From Phellopilus nigrolimitatus (Eukaryota > Basidiomycota > Agaricomycetes > Hymenochaetales > Hymenochaetaceae): a stretch of 64,000 bases of DNA. Positions 25,201 through 36,199 of the stretch are shown one piece after another (position 1 is the stretch's first letter; every line of letters begins with the position of its first letter). The notes under the pieces were generated by a model, which saw nothing but the letters and a program-made list of their open reading frames with translations, ran no database searches and was not told where the DNA came from. The stretch is from positions 186,001 through 250,000 of the forward strand of contig JAJOHG010000032.1 of NCBI GenBank assembly GCA_021029095.1, given 5' to 3'. The position numbers and the translations under genes are program-made.

Positions 25201-26279
25201 GCTCTCCTGCACAAGTTTCTGACGCGCTTGATGAACGCGTTGGTCGTCTGTGGGTAACATCCAGTGATCAAAAGTTGTGGAGGCCGGTCTCTGCAGCTTT
25301 TCAACCAGTTTTCTCCACCTATCGGGAATCGAGGATCTCTTCTCATGAACAGCAAGAAGATACACGCGCGTACGAGTATGAGGAATGTAGTAGTTTTTCG
25401 TGTCAACACGGAAGAAGGCGGCGCTGTACTTGTTCTTCTCAAAGTATTGTACGACACGCTTCCAAGGGGCGCTGCACACATTCTCGAGAATAACGAGAGG
25501 CGGTCTGTGCTTGTCGACCCAGGACATCATTCCACGGAACGTACGACCCGATTCTCCGTTGGCATCAATGTCTTGTTTCTCGTTGTTGAGAGACGAGTAG
25601 TCGACGCATGAAGTCCCAGCGACCAGAAGATCGACATCACCCGGGACTGGGACTTGCGAACCATAGGCTGTTGTACTGATGAAATTGTTTAGAGAATGAA
25701 GTAGAAAGATAGTGCAGAAAATAATACACACGCCTCTTCACCTCCCAACTCGCAAATGTCGCGAAACAAAATTGGTGGGGAGAAGTTCCGCTCGATGTAC
25801 GCCTGCTTGAATGGCTCGATCTCGCATGAGAAGACATGTTCGATGTCGAATTTAGTGTCAAACAGCTCCTGAATGGAATTCTGAACAAGCTCGAGGGCGA
25901 GTAGAGGTGACTCGGTTCCAGAGCACATAGTGGCCACGCGTAGCTTACGGCCTTTGATGCGTTCCGCAACTCCCGAGATCTCTGGGATACGACTGACGAG
26001 GTCTTTAAAAATAGCTGGTATGCTGCTGATTGGGGGGAGATTGGAATTCGCGGGAGACGCCTTCTTGTCGACGACGACAGCCTCTACAGGCGCATTCATG
26101 GAGTCTGAGTCGGCGTCGGCATCATTGTCGTCGGCATCGCCATTCTCGACATCGTCAACAAAGTCCTCCGACTCGCGGTCCTCTTCCTCTGGCTTCTCTT
26201 TCTCCGCCTTCTTCTTGACGATGAATCCTTTGAGTGTCATCTGTCCCTTCGCCGCCACTACCGACTTAGCTTTGGCCAT
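19213..26279 (-). CDS. DNMT5: DNMT5-type DNA (cytosine-5) methyltransferase with RING and SNF2 ATPase
   Basis: ATP-dependent CpG maintenance methyltransferase family acting in the nucleus; the Cryptococcus member is the characterised example. Exons in order encode several parts. A short N-terminus (MAKAKSVVAAK) with a PIP-box-like QMTLKGFI and an acidic linker comes first. The C5-MTase domain has CSGTESPLLALELV (motif I), GTSCVDYSSLN (motif IV region), VILENVCSAPW (VI), HTRTRVYLLAV (VIII) and GNAMSTTVVGACML (X). A long middle region contains CxxC pairs (LNRCADCDASSCVKCGG). The SNF2 lobe has ADEVGYGKTAITLGLI (Walker A), LVIDEYTYL and RRWVLSGTPP. A RING-like finger contains CPTCGNENV and SCGHTGCMECV. 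Helicase C ends in QAIGRLRRYGQ. The start at 26279 has a good context (ACCATGG). Total length is roughly 2,200 residues. Motif IV has Ser-Cys instead of the usual Pro-Cys. No chromodomain was seen. Confidence 0.93.
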
Positions 26280-26446
26280 GGTGTCGTTGTTGACGTAGTC
26301 ACGTCCGGATGAGAGGAGGGAAGAACGGTTGACCGCGGCGCGCACCGCGCTGACAGAAAAGAACGCGACGCGCCTGTCACACATATCATAACAAGTCACA
26401 CATCTATTGCGCTGACTCATATTCTTTGCGCTGGAGCACTGCCATC
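26280..26446. promoter_or_regulatory. Short divergent promoter between DNMT5 and the PAP2 phosphatase
   Basis: Only 167 bases separate the two start codons on opposite strands, so the genes must share or overlap promoter elements. No specific binding site was identified. Confidence 0.6.
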
Positions 26447-27703
26447 ATGTCATTCTCTGGGGTACTTGACGGACTTAAAAGTTACTATGGCTCAGATGCT
26501 CTTGAATGGTTCGACGGATCTTACATTGGTGACTGGTAAATCCGTGCACTCATCATCATCATTAAATACTCATGGATTCCAAAGGCTCATAACAACACTC
26601 TTGTGGTTTATCTCTGGGTTGATTGATCGCTTCACTGTCTTCGAGCGCGAGTTCTCCCTTGAAGACCCACTTATCGGTCATCCTCACACCAAGCAGCAGT
26701 ATGCCGAAATCCTACATTGAGCTCCTTCCGATTGGCGATTTTCTCTAATTTGTTTTTCTTAGAATTGGTGGTCATACAAATAACGTCATCGCAATCGCTC
26801 TTCCTTTGAGCTTTATTCTGTTTACTTCGCTCTCAAGAAGGTCAATTATTGATTTGCACCATGGATCTCTTGGGCTTTGGGTGTCAAGGTTAGCATTTGC
26901 TGGGCTTTATTGCGCGGTGTCCTTAATCGGCTTCCAGGAGTCTGTCGCATTTTATCACAGAATTTCTTAAAAATCGAGTCGGTGAGTAACAACTAGATGT
27001 GAGGAATATCCCTATAAACAAAATTTACTATGAAGGACGTCTACGGCCGGACTTCCTGGCTCGTTGCAAGTGGGGTGAGGCATTAAATCAATGCACAGGG
27101 TAAATAACTTCTCGTATATCTCTCGTATCAGCTTTCCGGCGAAACCAAAATCGATGTTTTCATTTTCCAGAACCTTTAACGATATTTTAGATGGAAGAAA
27201 ATCCTTCCCATCTGGACACTCTTCAGCCGCCTTCTCCGGCATGACATACTTGTTCTTGTGGCTTTCAGCGCGAACAGTGGCCTGGAGCTTCGGAACTCCC
27301 CTCCCTGCTCGAAATCCGTTCATTTTCGCCTCTCGAACGGGAAGGATAAGTGTCACGCTCGTTCCCCTCTTGTTCGCAACCTGGGTAGCTATATCAAGAG
27401 TGGAGGATTATGTGCGTCTTTTTCTTTTCTTTCATTCCGTTCTCCTTTTATTTTCTCACACCCTCTATTTTTTATATTTTGAAGAGGCATCACAAAGAAG
27501 ACGTCATAGTCGGGAGTATGATAGGCATTGTTTGTGGCGTGATAGGCTATCTCTCTTACTGGCCAAACCCGTTTTCGCACAGGCATCACGCAAACAGGAT
27601 TGCTGCTGAACCAAGAATGTTATACAGGAGCAACGATACGGAGGATGTTAGCAATAATGGCTATGAGTTAGCACATCTCGAAGATGGCAGAGGGTCCGCA
27701 TGA
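26447..27703 (+). CDS. PAP2-family lipid phosphatase (DPP1/LPP-like)
   Basis: Integral membrane phosphatase expected to dephosphorylate diacylglycerol pyrophosphate, phosphatidate or related lipids in endomembranes. Exon 1 starts MSFSGVLDGLKSYYG at 26447. A second exon supplies the first transmembrane helix (LITTLLWFISGLID). The three phosphatase signatures are present in order: K-x6-RP (KNRVGRLRPDF) near 26970, PSGH (KSFPSGHSSAAFSGM) near 27210, and SR-x5-H-x3-D (SRVEDY joined to RHHKEDV across an intron) near 27480. Further hydrophobic helices (VTLVPLLFATWVAI, SMIGIVCGVIGYL) follow, then a short cytosolic tail ending GRGSA. Substrate choice within the family cannot be decided from sequence. 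Confidence 0.88.
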
Positions 27704-27768
27704 AGTGGTTTAAAAGATAAACTTAAAAAAAGACGGAGAAGTGAAGGGCTGCTGTATACAAAAATTAA

Positions 27769-30500
27769 TCATGTATCTGCGGCATCTCGCACGAACATCC
27801 AACGGTCTCCGACCTTTCGCATCTGTCCACCCGCTCCTCCGCCTCCGCCTCCGCCAGCACTCGGGCTCGGTATTTGATGTTCGACTGGGCTATTCGGACC
27901 GCTGTTTGACTGCGCACCACCTTTACCGTACGTCCCAACCGCTGCTTGAGCTCCACTAGGCCCAAGGATGACTGCGTCAGATCCTTGATTGTTCGATCTG
28001 TTATCATATGCTCCCGCAGCCCACTCCTGTGCGCCGACCCCGCGCCCTGTATTTTGCCCCAGCCCAGTCGCAAAGCCTGCGCCAGGTACCGGCGGGGCCG
28101 GCACTCCACCCATCCCACCCATCCCCATCCCCATTGCCATCCCCATGCCGCTCATGACAAGATTCATCAGCTCTTCTTGCGATGGCAAATACCCGTTGGT
28201 AACCTCAAATGCGTCGCCTAGTGCCTTCCATGATGCCGCGTTTGTCGGGTCAAACGAGGCGAGGTCGAAGCTCTCGAGACCCCCGGAGTGCGCGAGGCTG
28301 GAGTCGTTAGGGTTTGCTATAGGGGTCACGTTACCACTGGGGGTCTCTGGCACCTGTTCATACGACGCATCCGCACCCTCGTGGACGGACATCGAACGTC
28401 CGCGCGCGTCGCCTTCTGTAGAACTTGCGGGTAATATCTTTCCTTCGGGATCCTCCGACGGAGCGCGTATGTCGCGCCCAAATTCGTCCTTCCCTACTTC
28501 AGGCGCGCCCGGCACCGCTCTGGACACTTCTGTGGGTGTCGTAACGGATGGGCGCCGGGGCGGGCTGTATGGTCTGCCGTCTCTCCTCCCTGCCCCTCGC
28601 GGTGGCGGGCTTCGCGACCTGCTGATTCGCCCTCGATTCGGTGGTTCCCAGTGGTCATCTTTCTCCCGACCCCAAGAATGCTGGCGATCATGCTCATGAT
28701 TACGACCTTGATGTTGCTCGCCGAACCGTGTTCCGCCCCCCGCCCCTCTTTGTTCGCCCCGTTTACGCCCTCGAAAGTTTTCGCGAGGCGGTGGGTTGCC
28801 TCTGAAGCCGCCGCGCCTGTCATCGTATGGTGTACCTCGTCCGCGTCCGAGGCCTCCCGCCGGCGCGTCTTCAAACCTGCTGAACCTTGGATCCCTTCGA
28901 TCTAGGCTCGCGTATGATTCAGGATTTGGGGGTGAGCGCGAACTTGAGCTCGGGAAATTCAGAGTTTGCTGCGCAGGCACGAACGGTGGCGCGACGTTAC
29001 CTATACCTGCGCTAGTTTTATTTGCCAATTGCTGCAGGAGCACCAGCTGTATTTGCTCTAACTGCGATTGTGGAGGCGTGCTATTGGCTTGAATGGAGGA
29101 AGTATTTGTGGTTGTTTGGCTGTTCGAATGATCGTCAGATACCAAAGTAACAGATAAAGAGGATTATGTTTATCGCTGCTCACCTGCCTGATGCATTGTT
29201 CGCAGCTGCTGCAGACGACAGCAGTGCTAGAAGCGCCGCCTGTGCAGATTCGACAGTCGGTGTAGCGGCTATGGCTGCAGGAGGCGGTGTGACTTCGGAC
29301 GGAGGCGTCGGGTGCTTGCGCGGATCGGTCGTTGTCGTACCCGACGATGCTTGTTTTGATTCTGGCAGATACAACCAAATTTTATTTCAGTTTCGACTCT
29401 CAATCGCAACTACACTTTTCTTGCAAAGCAGGAAGATGAATGGAATTGCCAGGGAGGTACTTAGCAACATAAAGTAATGAAACGCAATAGGCACCTTTCG
29501 GATTCTCAGCCGTTCTGACCTGCCCCGTCAGACGCGTCAAAACATTAGCAGGGAAGGTATTCGATTTCGTCCATATATCAAGAATCTTCTTCGTCTTTTC
29601 CTGTATACCCACACCCACAAAATGCAAAACAATAGGTCAGGATACTGTGCATTTTAGTTCTGTTAGAGAAAAACCGGGAATAACATCGATACGATACGAT
29701 ACGCCAACTTCCTCGCAATCATCATGTGACCCGACGCGCCTTTGTGCACTCTTTTGGCATTATTTTTGGCTCATTGCGTGCACCATCTCGCTGACGCATT
29801 TTATGCACGATGTCGCGCTTGGTTCCATTTGAAGGTCATGTACAGACACCCAGCCAATATAGGCAAAGGTACTAGGCATACGATGTCGAAGTCAGCATGT
29901 CTAGCTAGCTTTCACCAGATGATGCGCTCGGAGATACGGCCAAGCAGTCAAGTTCGTAGTTCTACCTAAATACGGCGCGTCAGTCTTGTATCCACTGACC
30001 TTTGCTTCGGATATCCCGGAGGAATTTATATCCTGGAACAATCCATCCAGGACGCCTTCTATCTTGAGTAAGAACGTCGCGCAGTTGCCCTTCTCCGCAT
30101 GAATGTTGCCAGATAGATTTTGTTTGGTGACCTGATGACGAGCAGCACGACAAAGAGCGTCAAAACAATAAAGGCTAGATGTTTTCGCGCCTATGGGGAG
30201 GGACTTGTGAGTGCGGTAGAGTATGGAAACGAGCTGCGTATCGTGCTGATTCCGAGCCCAAAATGAACCGACAACGTGAGGTTATGTCCAATTACATTAG
30301 AGGAAGAGATTCAATAAGTTTTAACAACAACGCACCTCCATGAGCTTCATCGAAATCTCTGTCAACTTCGCCATTTTCGATGCCGACAACCGTTTCCCGT
30401 TCACCACTTCCTTCAACGTCGTTTCAAATGCCTATTGCAAGGGATCGCGCTCAGCGATTGTGAGCATTCCTGGTAGGCTACTTACCTCGATAGATGCCAT
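27769..30500 (-). CDS. CID-domain (RNA polymerase II CTD-interacting) protein with Arg/Gly- and Ser-rich tail
   Basis: Likely binds the phosphorylated CTD of RNA polymerase II and links transcription with RNA processing, as other CID/RPR proteins do (Nrd1, Seb1, SCAF types). Exon 1 encodes only MASIE (start at 30500). The next exons give AFETTLKEVVNGKRLSASKM, then QLVSILYRTHKSLPIGAKTS, then a helix ending SSGISEAK. The last CID helix is ILDIWTKSNTFPANVLTRL near 29560. Downstream come an Ala/Pro linker and a long low-complexity part with RGG-like and RS-like stretches (RGGFRGNPPPRENFRGRKRG; RGRISRSRSPPPR), a Met/Gly repeat (GMGMAMGMGMGGMGG), and the ending VGDRWMFVRDAADT. No RRM was seen, unlike Nrd1/Seb1/SCAF4. 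Confidence 0.82.
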
Positions 30501-31696
30501 GCTTTCTGATCAGCTCGTTGCTGTCGAACTAGCGCGCGACAGCGACAAGCGTTGAAATAAAACTCGATGAAAGAATTGGTATACCAGGCTGAGGTTGCCG
30601 CCAGTCGGTACGCAGGATTTGCGTCGGAGTTCAAACGCTATCTCGGCCAGATCGGCAACCAGCTCTTCCGAACGTTTTTGCGACGAGTTCACAAACCTCA
30701 CAAGAGGGAGAAGGTCTGATGCATTAATGATCAATTATCAGATTATTTGAATCGTTTCAAGCACCCCTATAACTAGAGAGTAATTTCTTGGAACTATAGA
30801 TGGAGAGGTAATATCCGTCTTGTCTTTTGTGTGTAAATTTTAAACAGTAGACCCATCCAGAAGGACCTGTAGCCGCGCCAGTCCAGCCTGTTCCATCACA
30901 CTAAATTTTTGTGGAACGAGGAAGCAATATTCAGACCTCTCATTCGAGCCTGACCCCGTGAAAGGAGCAACTGAGATAAGTATCTTTCAAGAAAGGATTT
31001 CTACTCGTGCCGCCGTTGCCTACTTATCCTGATATCGTGTCCTCAATATTCCTTCAACTCTTTGAGTCCTAAAATGCCACAAAACATGTTCCTGAGTATT
31101 CATCCCGATGCTTTCTGAGAGTTTTAAACTTCTTAAAGACATCGGTGTCGCTCCCTAACTCGGGTTTAGCATGCGCACCTTTTTGTGGTTTGTGGGTAAA
31201 GAACCTCTTAATAAATGATGAAAGCGTATGTGATTATGAGTGCCAGAACTGTGTATGGAAATTATGTATGCAGTGGGTCATTCGGCGCTCTTGGCCAGTC
31301 CTACGGTTGAAATTCGAGTCGCACTACGTGGGAGCATTTGTTTCTTGAGAAAACAGAAATAAGACATGTAGTCATGTCCCTGTAAACTGCAATTAGAATT
31401 TCAACATGCATTCAAACTAAGATAATTAAGAACGCCGACGTACCTGAGAAGGTTACAACAGCTGGAGTTGAGTGTCGACCTTGTTATTACATATAATAAG
31501 AAATGCAGCAGTAACATTCTGAACTCGATAATAAAATTAGCAGAAGCGGTGAGACGGAATGAACAGGGAAAAGATGTTCAGAAAACCGAAAGACAATGAG
31601 TCTAGAAGTGTCCCAAACATTACAGGCCATCTGAACATCACAGAAAGGTGTATCTGTCGCGAATACATGCTATAAGCTGAGTCGAAGTCGAGCAGT
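30501..31696. other. Intergenic, upstream of the CID gene
   Basis: About 1.2 kb with no supported gene. A minus-strand open stretch at 30734-30510 is protein-like but lacks an ATG and ends just before the CID start, so it is treated as 5' leader or chance. Confidence 0.45.
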
Positions 31697-33374
31697 TCAG
31701 ATAGTCTTCCTCCGATCTCCCGAATCGACGCGAAACTCCAGTCCGTGGTGCTTACGTCCAGGAACAAAAAGAGTAATCCCACTCGTGTCGCATTCGCCCA
31801 AATCTGCAAGCACCCCAAGTGCATCCGAGATGCGGATCGTCGGTGTAAACATGGACGAAGAGAGCTGACCAATCGTGGAAGAAGGCTTTTCTTCAGAAGT
31901 GGCTTGAACTTGAGCCTGTGGCAGCATGAGCGCGCCCCAGATGTCCCGAGTCACGTTAGCGGGCATCGCAGTTGGCGCACTAAGAATGAGACGAAGAGGT
32001 ATGCAGTCAGGTTCAGATTCGTTCCACAATGATCAGCGAGAAACCCAGAGTAAATATAAGAATAAGACCTACCTAACAAAGCTAGTGTCGGACCCGACGG
32101 AAGATAAAGACGTAGCCGAACTCGGACTCTCGAATTTGGATTCGGGCTTCACACCTTGCACTCCGACACCCGGCTTCTTGACTAATTGATTTTGCTCATG
32201 AGCATTTCTCTCGATCGTTGTGATCATTGATGCGGTTCCAAGGCAGTAAATTTTTTCATCAGATTGTGCACGAATGCCAGAGATAGCTTTAGAGAATGGA
32301 ACAGAAGATAGAGCAGTCGGGAGAAAATGATAGACGTCCTCAGTCGGCGAGGACGTTGATATGGACAATTGAGACGGCGTCAGTTGAGACGGCGTCTTCA
32401 GTTGGGAATTGGTAGGCACAAAGACGGAGGGAGAGGGAAGCTTGCGCTTCTTCTGCGCACGGTTGTGGTCTTCCAGTCCGAAATACTGAGCAGGTGACGA
32501 CGCCCGAAGGCGTTTCCCAAGGTGAAAATGCCCTGGATTTACGGTGTTTAAGCTTGTGAGCCGCGTGGAGCTGGAGTCGGGAAGGCATTTGACGCTCTGG
32601 GCGTTAGTGCCTGTATCTTTTTGCAGACTATTGAAAGGGCGGGACCCCTGGGCCTCCTTTGCAGACAAGTCTTCCGCTTCTTCGCTGGTTTGTCTATTAA
32701 GAGAATCGTACCTGGCTGAATGCGGGGTCGTCAGAACAAGCAACTTGTTGAAATGGGAAACGTGTGGAAATAACGCGTTTCCAGAGGCGGGCTTCGTGTA
32801 CGAGGAGAAGACGGACAGCGTTTCCAAACAAAGTTGTACCAGTGGAATCACGAACCGTCGAGCACGTAACTTGTGAGTGGGAGCATAAAGCTGGAGAGAA
32901 CCGTGGCAAGGACCCAGTTCACGTGGAATACCTGAGAAGCTGAATTCAGTAGCAGATCCTTTTTACGTCCGATCATCCCTGCCGGCACTCACGATAATTG
33001 GGCGCATTGAGAGCCTTCTCGTTTTACAAGACAAAAGAGAAAGAGGTCAGATGGGCCGAGGATCGGATTTATCGAAGTGCTTACTCGGTGAGCCACGGGT
33101 CTCCCATCCCACTGCAGAAGAACCATTGCGAGTCCTGCTTCTCCTCGAGAGTCACGGCAACCTTGCCGCCATGCGTCGCTGTTGGAACGGTGAGTCGAGA
33201 TTAGCGAGTGTATGCAAGGCGGCGGCGCCCAGAGCTCAGAGTTGTAGGCTCTCACCCCAAGCAATTTTGGCGGTAGGGGACACGGTTGGACTGAAGCACG
33301 CTAAGTAATTTTAGGAAACGCCAGTCACAGTTAGGAATAGGTGATATCTCACCTGTGCCGTCGAATAATTTCAT
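31697..33374 (-). CDS. Uncharacterised protein with conserved-looking N-terminus and disordered middle
   Basis: Unrecognised. An ATG at 33374 opens a tiny exon (MKLFDGTA) that splices cleanly in phase into CFSPTVSPTAKIAW, then ATHGGKVAVTLEEKQDSQWF, ALNAPNYR and IPRELGPCHGSLQLY. This frame consistency across at least five exons supports a real gene. The middle (32700-32070) is Ser/Thr/Pro-rich with a basic patch (NRAQKKRKLPSPS) that could be a nuclear localisation signal. The final exon begins after an AG near 31984 (SAPTAMPANVTRDIWGALML) and ends LEFRVDSGDRRKTI at 31697. The N-terminal part with FVIPLVQLCLETLSVFSSY looks like a folded domain. No membrane span, signal peptide or catalytic motif is evident. 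Confidence 0.6.
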
Positions 33375-33662
33375 GATTCACAGTGGAAGGAAGGAAAGAG
33401 ACGTGAACTTGGGGTTCAGCTACGCGCGTCGGTCTAGTGCAAGGTCTGTGCGCAGGCGCGACGCGACGCGTCTCGCTTTCAGCCGAATCTACATTTTCCA
33501 TACAACTGTACACGGAAAACTTTTAAACTGAAAAGTGGACTGATGGAAAAGAGATTCTGAATATCGTACACGTACATACTGCTACCTATGTATATTTTGA
33601 CTATGCAAATGACTCTGTTAAAAGAACTGTGCAATTCTGTTGATACGGACGCGCGGAAGTTG

Positions 33663-35030
33663 CTAGACGTGAGTGAAATTGAGAGATATCGTCATGTGGG
33701 CCACTCCCTCCGGCACGTTGAAGTTCATCTGGCGGTGCTGGCCGTCTACTGTCTCGGCTCTAACGTGACCTTCGGCAGGGCGGGGGCCCGCCGTCGTGGC
33801 AGGATTTGAGCCATCCGTTCTCCTCGTCTCGTTAGAGGACGCGCTCGCACTCGAAGGTCCGCTTGAAACAGAGTTCGCGGTGCGGGGTTGGAGTGGAGCG
33901 GTTTGAATGGTTTCAGACGCCTGCTGAGCCGAACCATCGTGACTCGGACGCGAACCGCTCGCCTCGCGAGCATCCTGATTGTTCTGCGTCGCAGCGCCCA
34001 GCCGAGTAAGGATTCCAAGTCGGTGATGTCCCCCCTCTCGCGCTGGTGTGCGCGATGGCATAGTCGTCCTTGTGGAAGCCCGAGAAGATGGCTTTCGAGA
34101 AGGAGGTGCAGTATTATCGTCGTAAAAGGAACCGACGCATCGACGACGGTATTTTGCGCTCCGGTGCGTCTTCGCCTTCAGGTGCTGGTTCCAATTCCCT
34201 GGCGAGTATGAACCACTTGTCAGGCCAATCCAGACCTTGCATACAACACAATAAACGCGTCTCGGTTCAACTATTCCAGAGAATGCACAGTCTTCGAGCA
34301 ACGCACGGCGGCGGTCCTCTAAGTTGACTGCTTGACGACTTGGTGGTACTTCTTTAGGTAGAACCTCTTCTTCTGATTCGACTTCCATAGGGTCCTCGCC
34401 GTCGCCGACGTGCTCTTGAACTCCATCCGAGTCATCGCTCATCTCACGCAGAAGTCCATTCTGATCTTCTCTGAAAACGACGCGCCGTTTGCCGTGTGCT
34501 TGCTCCTCAGGACGTTGGTCTTTGTTCGAAGCTGACCTTTCTTTGAAAAGAATAGCTCTATTCAAGATTTCCGTGAGGAAGTGTCACATTTTACATATAA
34601 GCAGCAGTCGACTCACTGTAAGGCCTCACATTCAATTTTATGTTTAAACCATCCACGGGTGAGGCTGTAGCCACTGGTATCGGACTCGGCGCCGTTAATT
34701 GAGATTCTAAGAATCCCGCAACCGCGACACGTCCGTCGCTCACCAATTTTGAGCAAGTCGGGGTCGTTGTAAAGGATATCGAGTTTCGCATTGGAAGTCG
34801 TCCGTTCACCGATCAAGGCGCGACTAAATGGGACGTCGTCGGCACTGCCGGTGACGACGTATATGTGGCTTTTGAAGTTATGATATGTACTGCCAATTCG
34901 ATACAGTAAGAAATATGATTATCAGGTGATTTTATTCCACGTACATTTCATCGATAGTTCCGTCCTTGAAGTTCCTTACTAGCGCTTTACGGAGATCCTT
35001 CGCTGGCTCGGCACTGGTGGTTTGCGAGGC
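33663..35030 (-). CDS. Protein with two related Cys/His zinc-finger-like modules
   Basis: Function unknown. Module 1 is near 34730-34615, with RRTCRGCGILRISI, then YSLTRGWFKHKIECEAL (C-x2-C ... H-x4-C). Module 2 is in the long last exon near 34290-34170, with RRVYCVVCKVWIGLTSGSYS, then NWNQHLKAKTHRS (C-x2-C ... H-x5-H). Both are preceded by a leucine-containing stretch and share spacing (C-x2-C, about 20-25 residues, W-x2/3-H), suggesting internal duplication. The rest is acidic then Ser/Thr-rich and disordered, ending FNVPEGVAHMTISLNFTHV at 33663. Upstream exons with ALVRNFKDGTIDE and HIYVVTGSADDVPFSR fit the frame, but the true start was not found; 35030 is the furthest exon boundary that I can support. 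Confidence 0.6.
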
Positions 35031-36199
35031 CTCGGGTTTGCATTATCAATAGTAAAGGGCTGATACTGTATCGCTGATTAGTGAAATACCGGGGAAAGCT
35101 CAACTAGTGCTTACGGTGATTTGCAGCTCTGGAGGATGCAATTGAACAACCAGACAGCTGCGAGCCGCGACGGATACAGAGACGAGAAGGGGGGATAGGC
35201 AACAGGCCTGTAATTGGGACGCAGATTCGGAGTAGATATTAAGGCCAGTCTAATTGAAGGCCGCAGTCTACTTCAAGGCTGGATCACGGCCTCATGCTGT
35301 ACCATGAGCTAGTAGTAAAGGCGGGCGGTACCTCGATAAGGGCATATTTTTTTCGCGCCGTGATGAGGAAGTTGAGAAGGGGCGTAATCCCTGTCAATCT
35401 CTATTGAATAACAGCTACAGTAAAAGCGACTAAAGAGCGACTGACTCGTGTGGAGCGTTCCAATTGAAACTAATCGTGCGTATTCGAATCCATGGGCAAA
35501 ATTTGTCATGCATTTCATCTCGGGATGAAATACTGACTCTAGAATATCGAAAAACAATTGAATAGCGACTCCAAGCATGCCGGAGGCATTCCAAATGAAA
35601 TCAGATATACTTCAAACATTGACAGTATCTGTCACGTATTCATCTTGATCAGTTCCTTTACTGACTCTAGAACGTCGAAAATACAGTTAAACATTGTACA
35701 AACCGGAAAATTGGAGCCAGTCTAAAGGTGTAGAGCAGAGTCAGCAGTGAACGACTTAGACCAACAGTCACAGTAACCATGATGACAGTGTTTGCACGTG
35801 TGTCTGTCACAACGCGTCAGGTGCAACTTTGTTTCCTTTAAAATTCACAATTTCGCCGATATTCCGCTCAGAGCTCATGAGCAGCATTTTCTCAATTGAG
35901 ACGCGTGCAAGACTGCAACAAATCCTGTGCTCATCCGAGCAAATGCAACAACATACATCTGCACACACCGTTATATTACTTGCAATCGAGAATCTCCATC
36001 CAGCTCCGCAAGCCAACTCAGCCACTCGGACAACACTAATTAATCAATATATACCAGTAGTCCACCAGGACGGGAAAATGAGCGAAAATTATGCTATGAA
36101 GCGTGTTTTTAGTCAATAAGAAAGTGCAACGACAGCAGAAGACAAAACGAGTGAACAGCGGGCGACCGTGTCCCAAGGAGGCCACGACCAAGTTCCCGC
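35031..36199. other. Intergenic, with a weak direct repeat
   Basis: No gene supported. Two imperfect direct copies of a ~30-base AT-rich segment containing TACTGACTCTAGAA lie near 35531 and 35660. The block is small and could be a degraded duplicate. The right part is the 3' flank of the next minus-strand gene. Confidence 0.45.

Noticed and set aside
30510..30734. Minus-strand 75-codon ORF just upstream of the CID gene
   Set aside because: Protein-like composition, but it lacks an ATG and has no in-phase join to the CID start exon. Probably 5' leader.
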